Source: JAYODZ01 sp965662735
GTDB taxonomy: Bacteria; Pseudomonadota; Alphaproteobacteria; RS24
Assembly: GCA_965662735.1 (NCBI GenBank)
Contig: CBFIIU010000007.1
Span: 1-64,000 of the forward strand
Direction of reading: 5' to 3'
Length of the DNA: 64,000 bases
The notes beneath the pieces are model-generated. The model was given only the letters and a program-made list of their open reading frames with translations, was not told the DNA's origin and made no database searches. Below, in pieces: positions 43,651 through 52,428 of this stretch (position 1 is its first letter; every line of letters begins with the position of its first letter). The translations under genes were made by a program, and so were the position numbers.

Positions 43651-44953
43651 AATAACCATTAATCGCTGTCAGCAATGCGTTAGCCACCTGCCGACGCCAT
43701 TTTGTGGATTGTAACTGGCGCTCATCAGAGCGATTAGTCAAAAAGCCAAGCTCAATGAGAACCGATGGCACATCCGGCGCCTTCAGCACCCGAAACCCGG
43801 CAAAGCGGTGGGTTCGATCCAGCAAAATTGTCTTTCCCTTCATTTTATTGACCACCAAACCGGCAAATTTCACAGACAAGTTTTTTGTCTCCCGCTGCGC
43901 CAGGTCAATGAGAATATTCGTCACCTCGGGGGGCTGGTCGCCAAAATCAATTCCCGCAATGATATCTGACCGATTTTCCTTCCGAGCGAGGGCAGCCGCC
44001 TCGCGGTCGGAGGCGGTCTCCGACAATGTGTAAATTGATAATCCGCGCACATTTTTTCGAGAAATCGAGTCCGCATGTATCGAAATGAATAAATCCGCAT
44101 TACGACGACGCGCAATATTCACCCGCTCGCCAAGAGGGATGTAAATGTCGCGATCTCGCGTGAGATGCACCTCATATGCGCCGCTTTTGCGCAACTGATC
44201 GCGAAGCTCTTTTGCAAAGCTGAGCACAACGTGTTTTTCGTGAACCGAGGCACCTTGTGCCCCCGGGTCAACACCACCATGACCGGCGTCAATCACGATA
44301 ACGGGTTTCTTATTCTTTGCAGGCGCCGTGGGCACAACAACCTCCGGCACGGGGGACGCCGTCACCGGTGCGCCTTGCCCCGGGCGAGCGGCAACCAACT
44401 TTTCAAACTCCTCCTCCGAGGTTGGCTCGAGATCAATCACCAGTCGATGTGGAAATCCGGCTGTGGGCGGCAAAACAAAGGCTTTTTGCACGCGCGCAGG
44501 ACGTTTCAAATCCAGGACAACACGTGAGACCGTTTCTTTGAACTCACCAAACCGCAGCGCATCAACAACGCCGGTTGTTTGAATATTCTGTCCCTCAGGC
44601 CAATCGAGAGCAGGCAAATCAATCACAGTCCGCTTAGGGGAATTAAGGAAAAATAGATCATAGCTGACCGTCTCGCTCAGCTCGATAACCAGTCGCGTCA
44701 ACGGCCCGTTTTGACCGAGCCGAACATCTTTGACCGTCGGTTTGGCGGCGGCCTCTCCTACGAACATCCCCGAGAGCATCCCCATGAGCATCACACTCGC
44801 CAAAAGAAGCGCGACCCTTGCTCCTCCGATTTCCCGTCCCCTGTGACGGATAAGACGGAAATCCAAGCCACCAATGCTTCTTTGCAACAGGTGCAAGGTC
44901 GCGCAAAAACTGCGTACCAGACGAAGCATTGCGGGGGTTGGACGGCAAGACAC
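43631..44953 (-). CDS. amiC: N-acetylmuramoyl-L-alanine amidase with AMIN domain
   Basis: A 440-residue periplasmic amidase. A long N-terminal leader precedes the hydrophobic export segment (about residues 46-70, ending GEAAAKP). The AMIN targeting domain spans about 74-175, a Pro/Ala linker follows, and the amidase_3 domain spans about 215-435 with Zn ligands in IDAGHGGVDPGA, EKHVVLSF, SIHADS and the catalytic Glu in LIELGFLTN. It cleaves the amide between MurNAc and the stem peptide in cell separation. GTG at 44953 is well placed after GAGG; ATG at 44929 is an alternative without a site. Confidence 0.92.
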   Translation of the reverse strand: MSCRPTPAMLRLVRSFCATLHLLQRSIGGLDFRLIRHRGREIGGARVALLLASVMLMGMLSGMFVGEAAAKPTVKDVRLGQNGPLTRLVIELSETVSYDLFFLNSPKRTVIDLPALDWPEGQNIQTTGVVDALRFGEFKETVSRVVLDLKRPARVQKAFVLPPTAGFPHRLVIDLEPTSEEEFEKLVAARPGQGAPVTASPVPEVVVPTAPAKNKKPVIVIDAGHGGVDPGAQGASVHEKHVVLSFAKELRDQLRKSGAYEVHLTRDRDIYIPLGERVNIARRRNADLFISIHADSISRKNVRGLSIYTLSETASDREAAALARKENRSDIIAGIDFGDQPPEVTNILIDLAQRETKNLSVKFAGLVVNKMKGKTILLDRTHRFAGFRVLKAPDVPSVLIELGFLTNRSDERQLQSTKWRRQVANALLTAINGYFASIKR

Positions 44954-44958
44954 GGTAA

Positions 44959-44987
44959 CCTCACAGGATCAAATTCATTATGTGAGG
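44959..44987 (-). promoter_or_regulatory. inverted repeat covering the amiC ribosome-binding site
   Basis: CCTCACA (44959-44965) and TGTGAGG (44981-44987) are perfect inverted arms 15 bases apart. In the amiC transcript the arm nearest the start contains the GAGG ribosome-binding site, which the hairpin would hide. Confidence 0.4.
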
Positions 44988-45228
44988 GGCACTATGACCC
45001 GAATCGTCGCGTGGTGACAATCGCTCTTCCGAGTATCTGCGACAAACGACCCCCATCAAAACTGCTTGAAGCTAGATAAAAATCAGTACCTTACAGCGCG
45101 TTCCGTCATCGCCAGCCGAATAAAACGCTTGCCACCATGCGACCGCGCCTCTAAACATGATTCAGATATTTGTCTCTCGGCGATCGCCAGCGATCATCGC
45201 GCGACCCCAACCGAGCCTCTAAATATCC

Positions 45229-45269
45229 CGTACCTCTCCGGTACGCCCTTTATTCATGGCCGTTCGGCC
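45229..45269 (+). promoter_or_regulatory. two small hairpins in the rne leader
   Basis: CGTACC-tctcc-GGTACG (45229-45245) and GGCC-gttc-GGCC (45258-45269) lie just before the AAGGAG site at 45272-45277. The amiC-rne space (44954-45440) holds these, the upstream ORF below and no other gene I can support. A structured leader fits the known autoregulation of RNase E through its 5' untranslated region in E. coli. Confidence 0.4.
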
Positions 45270-45283
45270 CCAAGGAGTATGAC

Positions 45284-45526
45284 GTGTCTTTAGCCCAATC
45301 TCATCTACAGTCTTCGGACTGGCTCGAGGCTGATGCTCTAAGCACCCAGATATCCGAGGGGGGCTCGGCCCTCACAACATTAAGTGCGTTCAGTGCCAGC
45401 GAGATGCTCGCGCACACCGACGCATTTGGAGCTCCATCTTATGAATTCGCGTATGCTTATCGACGCCTCCCATCCGGAGGAAACACGTGTTGTTGTTCAG
45501 AACACCAATGCCATCATCGACTTTGA
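45284..45526 (+). CDS. possible upstream ORF overlapping the rne start
   Basis: A GTG at 45284 has a strong AAGGAG site six bases away and opens an 80-codon frame. Its first 53 residues (MSLAQSHLQSSDWLEADALS and on to GAPSYEF) look protein-like, while the last part, overlapping rne in another frame from 45441, is Cys/Arg-rich and shadow-like. It may be a translated leader that controls rne, or the sign of a frameshift or longer rne N-terminus. No family recognised. Confidence 0.35.
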   Translation: MSLAQSHLQSSDWLEADALSTQISEGGSALTTLSAFSASEMLAHTDAFGAPSYEFAYAYRRLPSGGNTCCCSEHQCHHRL

Positions 45527-48071
45527 TTTTGAATCTGCCACCCGCCGACCTTTGCGGGGAAACATCTATCTAGCCAAAGTTACCCGCGTTGAACCCTCTC
45601 TTCAGGCTGCGTTTGTAGACTATGGGGGAAATCGCCATGGTTTCTTGGCGCTAAATGAAATCCACCCTGATTACTATCAAATCCCTCTTTCTGATCGCGA
45701 AGCCCTTTTGCGCGAACAGCAAGAGGAGGATCGGGCATCTGCTAAAAATGAAGCCGCAAATGAACCATCGGACGAGGATGCTGCGGGAGACCAAGATACG
45801 TCTGAAGACACGGATGAGAGCGGCGAGACATCTGCGACACGTGTGGAGAATGTCGGGGGCGACGCGCATGAAGAAGCCTCGACCGCTGGGCGCCTGCGCA
45901 CGAGTACGCGCAAATATAAAATTCAAGAGGTTATAAAGCGCCGTCAAATTATCCTTGTACAAGTCGTGAAAGAAGAACGCGGCAATAAAGGCGCGGCACT
46001 GACCACCTATCTCTCGCTTGCAGGACGGTATTGCGTCTTGATGCCGAACACCGCGCGCGGGGGTGGAATTTCAAGAAAAATTAATCATGCGAGCGATCGC
46101 AAAAAGCTCAAGAAAATAGCTGAAAGTCTCGATGTCCCAACCGGCATGGGGCTGATTATTCGGACAGCAGGGGCTGAGCGCACCGCGACCGAGATCAAGC
46201 GAGACTATAACTATTTGACCAAAACATGGGCCGAAATTCGCGACCTTACACTCAAAAGTACAGCCCCGGCTTTGGTGTATGAAGAGGGAACGCTCATCCG
46301 GCGCTGCATTCGCGATCTCTATGACAAAGATTTCGATGAAGTTGTTGTCGACGGCGAGGATGCCTATCAAGAGGCGCGCTCCTACATGAAATTGCTGATG
46401 CCGAGCCATTTGCGAAAAGTTAAGCAGCATAAAGAAACGGACCCGCTCTACCGATCGTCCGGCGTAGAAGACCAACTGACGGCAATGTTTAATCCGGTCG
46501 TCACCCTTCCCTCTGGTGGTTATCTGGTCATCAACCAAACCGAAGCCCTTGTGGCGGTGGATGTGAACTCTGGGAAATCGACCGGAGAGTTCTCGATTGA
46601 GAAGACCGCCGTCAATACCAATTTGGAGGCGGCTGATGAGGTTGCGCGGCAAATGCGTCTGCGTGATTTGGCAGGGCTCATCGTCATCGACTTTATTGAC
46701 ATGGATGAACACCGCAATAATCGGTTAGTTGAAAAACGACTGAAAGAAGCACTTAAGTCCGATCGCGCCCGCATTCAAGTGGGACGCATCAGCCCCTTTG
46801 GTTTGCTCGAGATGTCGCGCCAGCGCACGCGCTCAGGCGTGTTGGACAGCAGCAGCCATACCTGTAAACACTGCCAAGGCAGTGGCCTTATTCGCTCTGT
46901 CGAGAGCCGCACTTTGCATGTGCTGCGCGCCCTCGACGCCCGCGCCGGCCAACATGCGCAAAGCGAAATCATGCTCGCCTTGCCTGCCGATGTTGCGGTT
47001 TATCTTCTGAACCAAAAACGGGCGGCCTTACGCGAGCTAGAAGAGCAGCATGGGTGCGTGATTTTGATTTCCATCGATGACACGCTGATGGCCATGGAAA
47101 TGCAGTTTGGCGATAATCAATCGGGGCCGACCCGCATGGATGCGGCCCCCGAGCCCGAGCGGCGAAACGGAGACCGCAATCGGCGGAACCGGCATAATGA
47201 TCGTCATAACGACCGTCAAAATGAACGCCAAAATGACCGCCAAAGTGATCGACGCGAAGCCAAGCCTCAAAATGACACTGCCGCTGACGGGGAGGATGAT
47301 GCACCTTCATTAGAGGCATCCGCCGCAGATAACGGCACGCGCGAACAAAACGCTGAAGAGCCACGGGGTCGGCGTCGCCGGCGTGGCCGTCGAGGCGGAC
47401 GCAATCGCCGTCAGGAAAATGGGGAGCAGGCGGCATCTGATGCAGCAGGCCCTAATGCGCCTGGCTCTGATGCGACTGGCTCTGATGCAGCTGAAGCTGA
47501 TACTACTGTTTCCGACACGGAAGATCGGTCAACTCCCGTAAGCGCGCCCAAAAGCGAGCCCGTTTTAAACGCTTCAGCCGAGGGCGATCAGCCTGCTGAC
47601 AAAAAACCGCGTCGGCGTCGTAAAAAAGCAGCGAGCTCAGACGATACGGCAAGCGATGCAGAGGATACGGCGATTAATGCAACCGATGAAAGCGCTGTAA
47701 AAGAGCCAAAACGTCCAGCTCGCTCTAAACGCACGAAAGTCAGTGATGCGGAGCCTGCCCTTGAGGGCGCGAATGACGCAAAAAAAACTGACACAAAAAA
47801 AGGCAGCGCGAAAAAGAGTGATGCGAAAAAGAGTGATGCAAAAAACAGTGATGCACAGGAAACAGGTGAAAAACCTAAACGGGGTCGTCGAAAAAAAGCG
47901 GACGCCGCTGAACCTGCTGACGTGAGCGCGCTCAAAGAGGTCGCAAACCCAACAGCTTCTGCAGCGCCGGAAAAAACACCTACAGAGGAGAGCGTTTCGC
48001 CAGACACTCCCCCAAGCGCTTCAACCTCTGACAGCAAGGCTCCGACCCGCAAAGGATGGTGGCGTCGCTAG
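45441..48071 (+). CDS. rne: ribonuclease E
   Basis: An 876-residue endoribonuclease. MLIDASHPEETRVVV starts the catalytic half. The S1 domain carries an acidic insert (about residues 95-145) as in other alphaproteobacteria. Catalytic Asp residues lie in AVDVNSGKS (about 374) and VIDFIDMDE (about 416), and the Zn-link is CKHCQGSG (about 474). The last 300 residues are disordered with Arg-rich (RGRRRRRGRRGG) and Lys/Asp repeat blocks that would bind RNA and degradosome partners. ATG at 45441 is preferred; the in-frame extension upstream to 45384 looks non-coding. Confidence 0.95.
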   Translation: MNSRMLIDASHPEETRVVVQNTNAIIDFDFESATRRPLRGNIYLAKVTRVEPSLQAAFVDYGGNRHGFLALNEIHPDYYQIPLSDREALLREQQEEDRASAKNEAANEPSDEDAAGDQDTSEDTDESGETSATRVENVGGDAHEEASTAGRLRTSTRKYKIQEVIKRRQIILVQVVKEERGNKGAALTTYLSLAGRYCVLMPNTARGGGISRKINHASDRKKLKKIAESLDVPTGMGLIIRTAGAERTATEIKRDYNYLTKTWAEIRDLTLKSTAPALVYEEGTLIRRCIRDLYDKDFDEVVVDGEDAYQEARSYMKLLMPSHLRKVKQHKETDPLYRSSGVEDQLTAMFNPVVTLPSGGYLVINQTEALVAVDVNSGKSTGEFSIEKTAVNTNLEAADEVARQMRLRDLAGLIVIDFIDMDEHRNNRLVEKRLKEALKSDRARIQVGRISPFGLLEMSRQRTRSGVLDSSSHTCKHCQGSGLIRSVESRTLHVLRALDARAGQHAQSEIMLALPADVAVYLLNQKRAALRELEEQHGCVILISIDDTLMAMEMQFGDNQSGPTRMDAAPEPERRNGDRNRRNRHNDRHNDRQNERQNDRQSDRREAKPQNDTAADGEDDAPSLEASAADNGTREQNAEEPRGRRRRRGRRGGRNRRQENGEQAASDAAGPNAPGSDATGSDAAEADTTVSDTEDRSTPVSAPKSEPVLNASAEGDQPADKKPRRRRKKAASSDDTASDAEDTAINATDESAVKEPKRPARSKRTKVSDAEPALEGANDAKKTDTKKGSAKKSDAKKSDAKNSDAQETGEKPKRGRRKKADAAEPADVSALKEVANPTASAAPEKTPTEESVSPDTPPSASTSDSKAPTRKGWWRR
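47808..47852 (+). repeat. three 15-bp repeats in the rne tail
   Basis: GCGAAAAAGAGTGAT occurs twice in a row (47808-47837), then a two-base variant (47838-47852), coding AKKSD, AKKSD, AKNSD. Looser 12-bp repeats coding N-D/E-R-Q/H lie at about 47190-47250. Confidence 0.85.
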
Positions 48072-48243
48072 TCCTAATTCGGTCACATTTGTCGTGTTAA
48101 ATAGGGGTTTCGTTGGCGCGATCCCCTTGCACGCGCGGTCAACCTGCATCACAGTAGATGTCGATTGGGCGTAACCGGCATTTAAAAAAGGATAGGCGCA
48201 GGGCACAATCAAGGGGCGAGACCCTAGCGATGAGGAGAACCTG

Positions 48244-49578
48244 ATGGCGCAGGCAAAGCTTAAACTCACCTTTTGTTTTACGGCTTTGTTGACGTGTCTC
48301 CTCGTTTTTTCTGTGAACGCGCGCGCCGGATTTATTCGCGATGCTGAGGTGGAACGCCTCCTATGGGACTATACAAACCCCTTGGTCGGCGCGGCGGGCC
48401 TCAACCGTAATAGCCTTCAAATTGGGGTCATTTCCGATCCGCGTATCAATGCGTTTGTCGCTGGCGGACAGAATATTTTCTTTCATACAGGGCTAATCAC
48501 CGAGGCCGAAGAACCGAATATGGTGATCGGCGTTATTGCGCATGAGTTGGGCCATATCACAGGGGGACATTTAGCCCGGTCCGGCGAAGCCATGGCGCGC
48601 GCCTCCCGCCCTGCTTTAATCGCAACGATTTTAGGGCTCGGATCCTTACTGGGCGGGGCGCCCGATCTGGGCATGGCCTTGATCACAGGCGGACAACAAT
48701 TATCGCTCGCGAGCTATCTCACCTATAGCCGCGCGCAAGAGGCCAGCGCCGACCAAACGGCACTGCGCCTGCTCGACGCCACACAGCAATCAGCCCGTGG
48801 TATCATTGACCTGATGAACAGCTTGGCCGATCAAGAAATATTGAGTGAAGCCAGCCAAGACCCTTTCATGCGCTCCCACCCAATGTCGCGCGACCGTGTG
48901 CACGCGTATGAGGCAAGCGCCAAAAAATCGCCTTACTTTTACACGCGCGACCCAGCCGAGCTGCAATTTCGCCATGATATGGTTAAGGGAAAACTGGACG
49001 GGTTTATCAACCACCCGCAATCCGTTTTGCGCGCTCGAAAATCTGACAGCGCCCCCGATCGGTATGCGCGCGCGATTGCCCTGCACCGCCTCGCCCAACG
49101 CGAAGAATCGATTGCTTTGATTGACGGATTGCTTGCCGATTTTCCGGAAAATCCATGGCTGTGGGAATTGCGCGGGCAAGTATTATATGAAAGTGGGCTG
49201 GTTGAAGAAGCCATCCCCTCCTACCGGAAAAGCTTGGTTTATGCGCCGCGCGAACCCTTATTAATGATTGGACTCGCGGCATCGCTGATGGCCACGGATC
49301 AAAACACATCGACACCGCGCTATAATGAAGAGGTGATTACTCTCCTGCGCGACACACTGCGTATCGAGACCGATAACGTGCCAGCCTATATGCAATTAAG
49401 CAAAGCCTATGGGCAATCCGGCGACATTGGTTTGGCCGAATGGGCTGTCGCCGAATATTATGCCCTTCGTGGCGACCGGAGCGCTGTTCAACACGCACAA
49501 AAAGCCATTAAGCTGTTAAAACCTGGACAGAGCGAGCGACTGCGAGCGCTCGATATTGCCAACTCTGATTTTCGTTAA
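48244..49578 (+). CDS. M48 family metalloprotease with TPR tail (BepA-like)
   Basis: A 444-residue periplasmic protease. The signal peptide ends near residue 29 (VNARAGF). The zinc motif HELGH is at residues 100-104, and the third ligand is in RAQEASADQTA near 165. After the protease domain, C-terminal TPR repeats (about 270-430) follow as in BepA/YfgC, which degrades or assists assembly of outer-membrane proteins. ATG after GAGGAG. It is 37 bases before the DsbA-like gene, an arrangement common in alphaproteobacteria. Confidence 0.92.
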   Translation: MAQAKLKLTFCFTALLTCLLVFSVNARAGFIRDAEVERLLWDYTNPLVGAAGLNRNSLQIGVISDPRINAFVAGGQNIFFHTGLITEAEEPNMVIGVIAHELGHITGGHLARSGEAMARASRPALIATILGLGSLLGGAPDLGMALITGGQQLSLASYLTYSRAQEASADQTALRLLDATQQSARGIIDLMNSLADQEILSEASQDPFMRSHPMSRDRVHAYEASAKKSPYFYTRDPAELQFRHDMVKGKLDGFINHPQSVLRARKSDSAPDRYARAIALHRLAQREESIALIDGLLADFPENPWLWELRGQVLYESGLVEEAIPSYRKSLVYAPREPLLMIGLAASLMATDQNTSTPRYNEEVITLLRDTLRIETDNVPAYMQLSKAYGQSGDIGLAEWAVAEYYALRGDRSAVQHAQKAIKLLKPGQSERLRALDIANSDFR

Positions 49579-49615
49579 GTTTAATTTTCGATAACCTCAA
49601 AAGGAAACAAGAGAT

Positions 49616-50341
49616 ATGAAACTGTTGCGTTATTTGATGATGAGCATCTTTACCGTCGTTGCGGGCCTCACTCCCGTGGCGGCGCAAAGCCTGACCAAAG
49701 ATCAGCGCTCTGAAGTCAATCAAATGATTGCGGACTATCTCAAAAATAATCCTGAAGCATTGGCCGCTGCCCTCGATAATATGCAAGATTATTATCGCAA
49801 TCAGGCGCAACAACTCGAAACGCGCGCAATCGCAGATAATCGCGATCAAATTATTTCAGATCCGCGTGATCCGCGTTTTGGGCCCGCCAATGCGCCAAAT
49901 GTGATTGTTGAATTTTTCGATTATAATTGCGGCTACTGCAAGCGAAACTACACGGCCATTCAAGAACTGATGAATAGCCGAAAAGATGTTTTATTTATTT
50001 TCAAAGAGCTTCCCATATTGTCGCCCACCTCAGAAAAGGCGGCGCGCATGGCGCTCAGTATCGACAATCAGGATGATTATCAGCGTTTTCATGCGGCTTT
50101 GATGAAAAACGCAGGAACACTCGACGCCGCCGCATTGTCATCCATTACCGTTTCTCTGGGCTTAGACGAGAAGAAGTTATCGACGCTCGCTAAACGCGCC
50201 AGCATTACCGATCATTTAGAAGACACGAAGAAACTCGCGAGCACCCTTGGCATTTCAGGCACACCGAGTTTTTATATAAACGGCAAAATCTATAAGGGCT
50301 TGCAATCAGCAGAAGACCTTAAAGCCATTCTCGCTCAGTAA
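49616..50341 (+). CDS. DsbA-family periplasmic thiol oxidoreductase (ScsC/Com1-like)
   Basis: A 241-residue exported protein. The signal peptide ends near residue 23 (PVAAQS). A helical N-terminal extension (about 25-75) precedes the thioredoxin fold with the redox motif CGYC at residues 105-108 and the cis-Pro in SGTPSFYING near 215. The N-terminal helix resembles the oligomerisation segment of ScsC-type proteins, so disulfide isomerase or oxidase activity is possible. The M48 protease gene lies directly upstream. Confidence 0.9.
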   Translation: MKLLRYLMMSIFTVVAGLTPVAAQSLTKDQRSEVNQMIADYLKNNPEALAAALDNMQDYYRNQAQQLETRAIADNRDQIISDPRDPRFGPANAPNVIVEFFDYNCGYCKRNYTAIQELMNSRKDVLFIFKELPILSPTSEKAARMALSIDNQDDYQRFHAALMKNAGTLDAAALSSITVSLGLDEKKLSTLAKRASITDHLEDTKKLASTLGISGTPSFYINGKIYKGLQSAEDLKAILAQ

Positions 50342-50351
50342 AGCGGCACTG

Positions 50352-51149
50352 CTAAATCAGCCCTGCCAAAGGTGAACTGGGATCGGCATAAAGTCGTTTG
50401 GGCATGCGCCCGGCCAAATAGGCTTCTCGGCCAGCAATGACCGCATGGCGCATGGCGCGGGCCATGCGAATGGGGTCTTTTGCCGCCGCAATGGCCGTGT
50501 TCATCAAGACACCATCACAGCCGAGCTCCATCGCAATGGCGGCATCCGAAGCTGTTCCGACCCCCGCATCCACCAGCACCGGCACCGATGCTTGCTCAAT
50601 AATCAGCCGAATATTAATCGGGTTTTGAATGCCCAAACCAGAGCCGATCGGCGCCGCCAATGGCATAATCGCGCAACAGCCAATCTCCTCGAGACGTTTT
50701 GCCAAAATGGGGTCGTCGCTACAATACACCATCACGTCGAAACCATCTTTGATTAACAGCTCAGCGGCGCGCAAGGTTTCGGGCATGTTGGGATAGAGCG
50801 TTTTTTCATCTCCCAAAACTTCGAGCTTCACAAGCGACCACCCACCCGCCTCACGCGCGAGCCGCAATGTGCGAACAGCGTCTTCGCCCGTGAAACATCC
50901 GGCCGTGTTTGGCAAATAGGTGTATTTTTTTTGATCGAGATAATCCGCCAGCATCGGGGCCTTGGGGTCACTTAAATTGACCCTTCTGACAGCAACCGTC
51001 ACGATTTCCGCGCCTGCCGCTTCGGCGGCGTCGGCGTTTTGCTGGTAATCGACATATTTGCCTGTTCCCACGATCAAGCGCGATGAAAAGCGTCGCCCGG
51101 CAATTTCCCAACTATCCTCAGCTCCAACCTCAGCACTATCCCCAGACAC
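50352..51149 (-). CDS. thiG: thiazole synthase ThiG
   Basis: A 265-residue TIM-barrel enzyme that makes the thiazole phosphate of thiamine from deoxyxylulose phosphate, dehydroglycine and ThiS-thiocarboxylate. RLIVGTGKY near residue 22, the Schiff-base Lys in VKLEVLGD near 108, MPLAAPIGSG near 150 and VDAGVGTASDAA near 195 are family marks. Start GTG at 51149 uses the GGAGGAGG formed by the last codons of thiS. An in-frame GTG/ATG upstream would overlap thiS heavily and is rejected. It converges with the DsbA-like gene 10 bases away. Confidence 0.95.
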   Translation of the reverse strand: MSGDSAEVGAEDSWEIAGRRFSSRLIVGTGKYVDYQQNADAAEAAGAEIVTVAVRRVNLSDPKAPMLADYLDQKKYTYLPNTAGCFTGEDAVRTLRLAREAGGWSLVKLEVLGDEKTLYPNMPETLRAAELLIKDGFDVMVYCSDDPILAKRLEEIGCCAIMPLAAPIGSGLGIQNPINIRLIIEQASVPVLVDAGVGTASDAAIAMELGCDGVLMNTAIAAAKDPIRMARAMRHAVIAGREAYLAGRMPKRLYADPSSPLAGLI

Positions 51150-51151
51150 CG

Positions 51152-51358
51152 TTAACCTCCTCCAATAAAATGGATAATCTCCAACCGATCTCCGTGTCGG
51201 AGCCATGTTTGATCGAAGAGAGAGCGCGGCACAATTTCCAGATTACGCTCAACCGCGATCTTCTCGCGCGGCACGCCCAAATGCTCAAGCATCGCATGCA
51301 CGGTTAATTCCTGATCAAATGTCTGGCTTTCGCCGTTAATTTGGATAGAAATTGACAT
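51152..51358 (-). CDS. thiS: sulfur carrier protein ThiS
   Basis: A 68-residue ubiquitin-like protein. MSISIQINGESQTF starts the beta-grasp fold and the chain ends in IHFIGGG, the glycine tail that is adenylated and thiocarboxylated. There is one more Gly than the usual Gly-Gly end. ATG has GAGG upstream. Two bases separate its stop from thiG. No TPP riboswitch was recognised in the 144-base space before it, and other thiamine genes are not adjacent. Confidence 0.93.
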   Translation of the reverse strand: MSISIQINGESQTFDQELTVHAMLEHLGVPREKIAVERNLEIVPRSLFDQTWLRHGDRLEIIHFIGGG

Positions 51359-51502
51359 TAAGAAACCTCGCTCCGTTCCTTTACTAGTATCAATCGGGAG
51401 CCACGCTCAAGCCTTTTTCTGCCCTTATTTCCTTGCTTTAGCGAAAAAACTCGGTTACCCACATAAAAAGTGTTACTCGACGCAAGAGAGCTACCGCACG
51501 CT

Positions 51503-51949
51503 ATGACGCGATCCGTTCACATCGTTAACGGCCCAAACCTCAATCTGCTAGGTCAGCGGGAACCGCATATTTACGGTCACGAAACGCTAAACGACATTCA
51601 TTCTGCCTGCATCACTCGGGCTTCCGAGTTAGGGCTTGAGCTGGTCTTTGAGCAAAGCAATGACGAGGGTCGTCTGGTCGACCTCGTTCAAGCGGCGGGC
51701 GCCCAAGGTCTTGGCCTCATCCTTAATGCCGGCGCCTACACCCACACCTCCATCGCCCTCATGGACGCGCTGAAATCGCTGTCCTGTCCGATTATCGAGG
51801 TTCATATATCCAACATTTTCGCGCGCGAGAGCTTCCGCCATCATTCCTACATATCGCCCGTCGCCACCGGCGTATTATGTGGTTTTGGCTCCCGCGGCTA
51901 CATCATGGCGCTCGATGCAATCCATGCACTGACTGAAAAGGGGGAATAA
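51503..51949 (+). CDS. aroQ: 3-dehydroquinate dehydratase, type II
   Basis: A 148-residue AroQ. VNGPNLNLLGQREP (about residues 8-21) includes the catalytic loop start, with NAGAYTHTSIAL near 75 and HISNIFARESFRHHS near 103, including the catalytic His. It dehydrates 3-dehydroquinate in the shikimate pathway. A GTG at 51470 is open in frame, but ATG at 51503 matches the family N-terminus. Its stop touches the accB ATG, starting the aroQ-accB-accC-aat operon. Confidence 0.96.
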   Translation: MTRSVHIVNGPNLNLLGQREPHIYGHETLNDIHSACITRASELGLELVFEQSNDEGRLVDLVQAAGAQGLGLILNAGAYTHTSIALMDALKSLSCPIIEVHISNIFARESFRHHSYISPVATGVLCGFGSRGYIMALDAIHALTEKGE

Positions 51950-52426
51950 ATGGCAAGATCAACCGATAGCAGAACCATTCGGGAACTCGCTGATATTCTA
52001 AACGAGACAAATCTCTCCGAGATTGAGATTGAAAAAGAAGGGCTTCGCATTCGCGTTGCCCGCATTGCTGGCGGCATCCCTCAAATCACTTATGCCACAA
52101 GCGGTCCCGCGCCAGCCCTTGCCGCGGCGCCCAGCCCTGGCGCAGCCGCGCCCGAGGCCCCCGCGGCTTCAGAAGCTGCTCAAGCTGCAGCGGGCAAGCC
52201 CGTCAAAGCGCCCATGGTCGGCACCATTTATCTCGCGCCCGATCCCAATTCCGCTCCTTTCATCAAAGTCGGGGACACAGTGTCGGCCGGTCAGACGCTA
52301 TTCATCATTGAAGCCATGAAGACAATGAACCCCGTCACAGCTACGCATGGAGGCACGGTGAGCGCCATCCTCGTCACCGATGGACAACCCGTCGAATTTG
52401 ACGAAGTGCTGACGTTGATCGACTAA
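51950..52426 (+). CDS. accB: biotin carboxyl carrier protein of acetyl-CoA carboxylase
   Basis: A 158-residue BCCP. An N-terminal domain (about 1-45) is followed by an Ala/Pro linker (about 52-85) and the biotinyl domain with EAMKTMN; Lys124 is the biotinylated residue. It carries carboxybiotin between AccC and AccAD in fatty-acid synthesis. Start is immediately after the aroQ stop; accC follows after 2 bases. Confidence 0.97.
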   Translation: MARSTDSRTIRELADILNETNLSEIEIEKEGLRIRVARIAGGIPQITYATSGPAPALAAAPSPGAAAPEAPAASEAAQAAAGKPVKAPMVGTIYLAPDPNSAPFIKVGDTVSAGQTLFIIEAMKTMNPVTATHGGTVSAILVTDGQPVEFDEVLTLID

Positions 52427-52428
52427 AC

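Noticed and set aside
43790..43840. GGTTCGATCC resembling a tRNA T-arm
   Set aside because: It lies inside the amiC amidase domain in frame, with no cloverleaf around it.
51359..51502. TPP riboswitch before thiS
   Set aside because: The conserved THI-box elements could not be found on either strand of this 144-base space.
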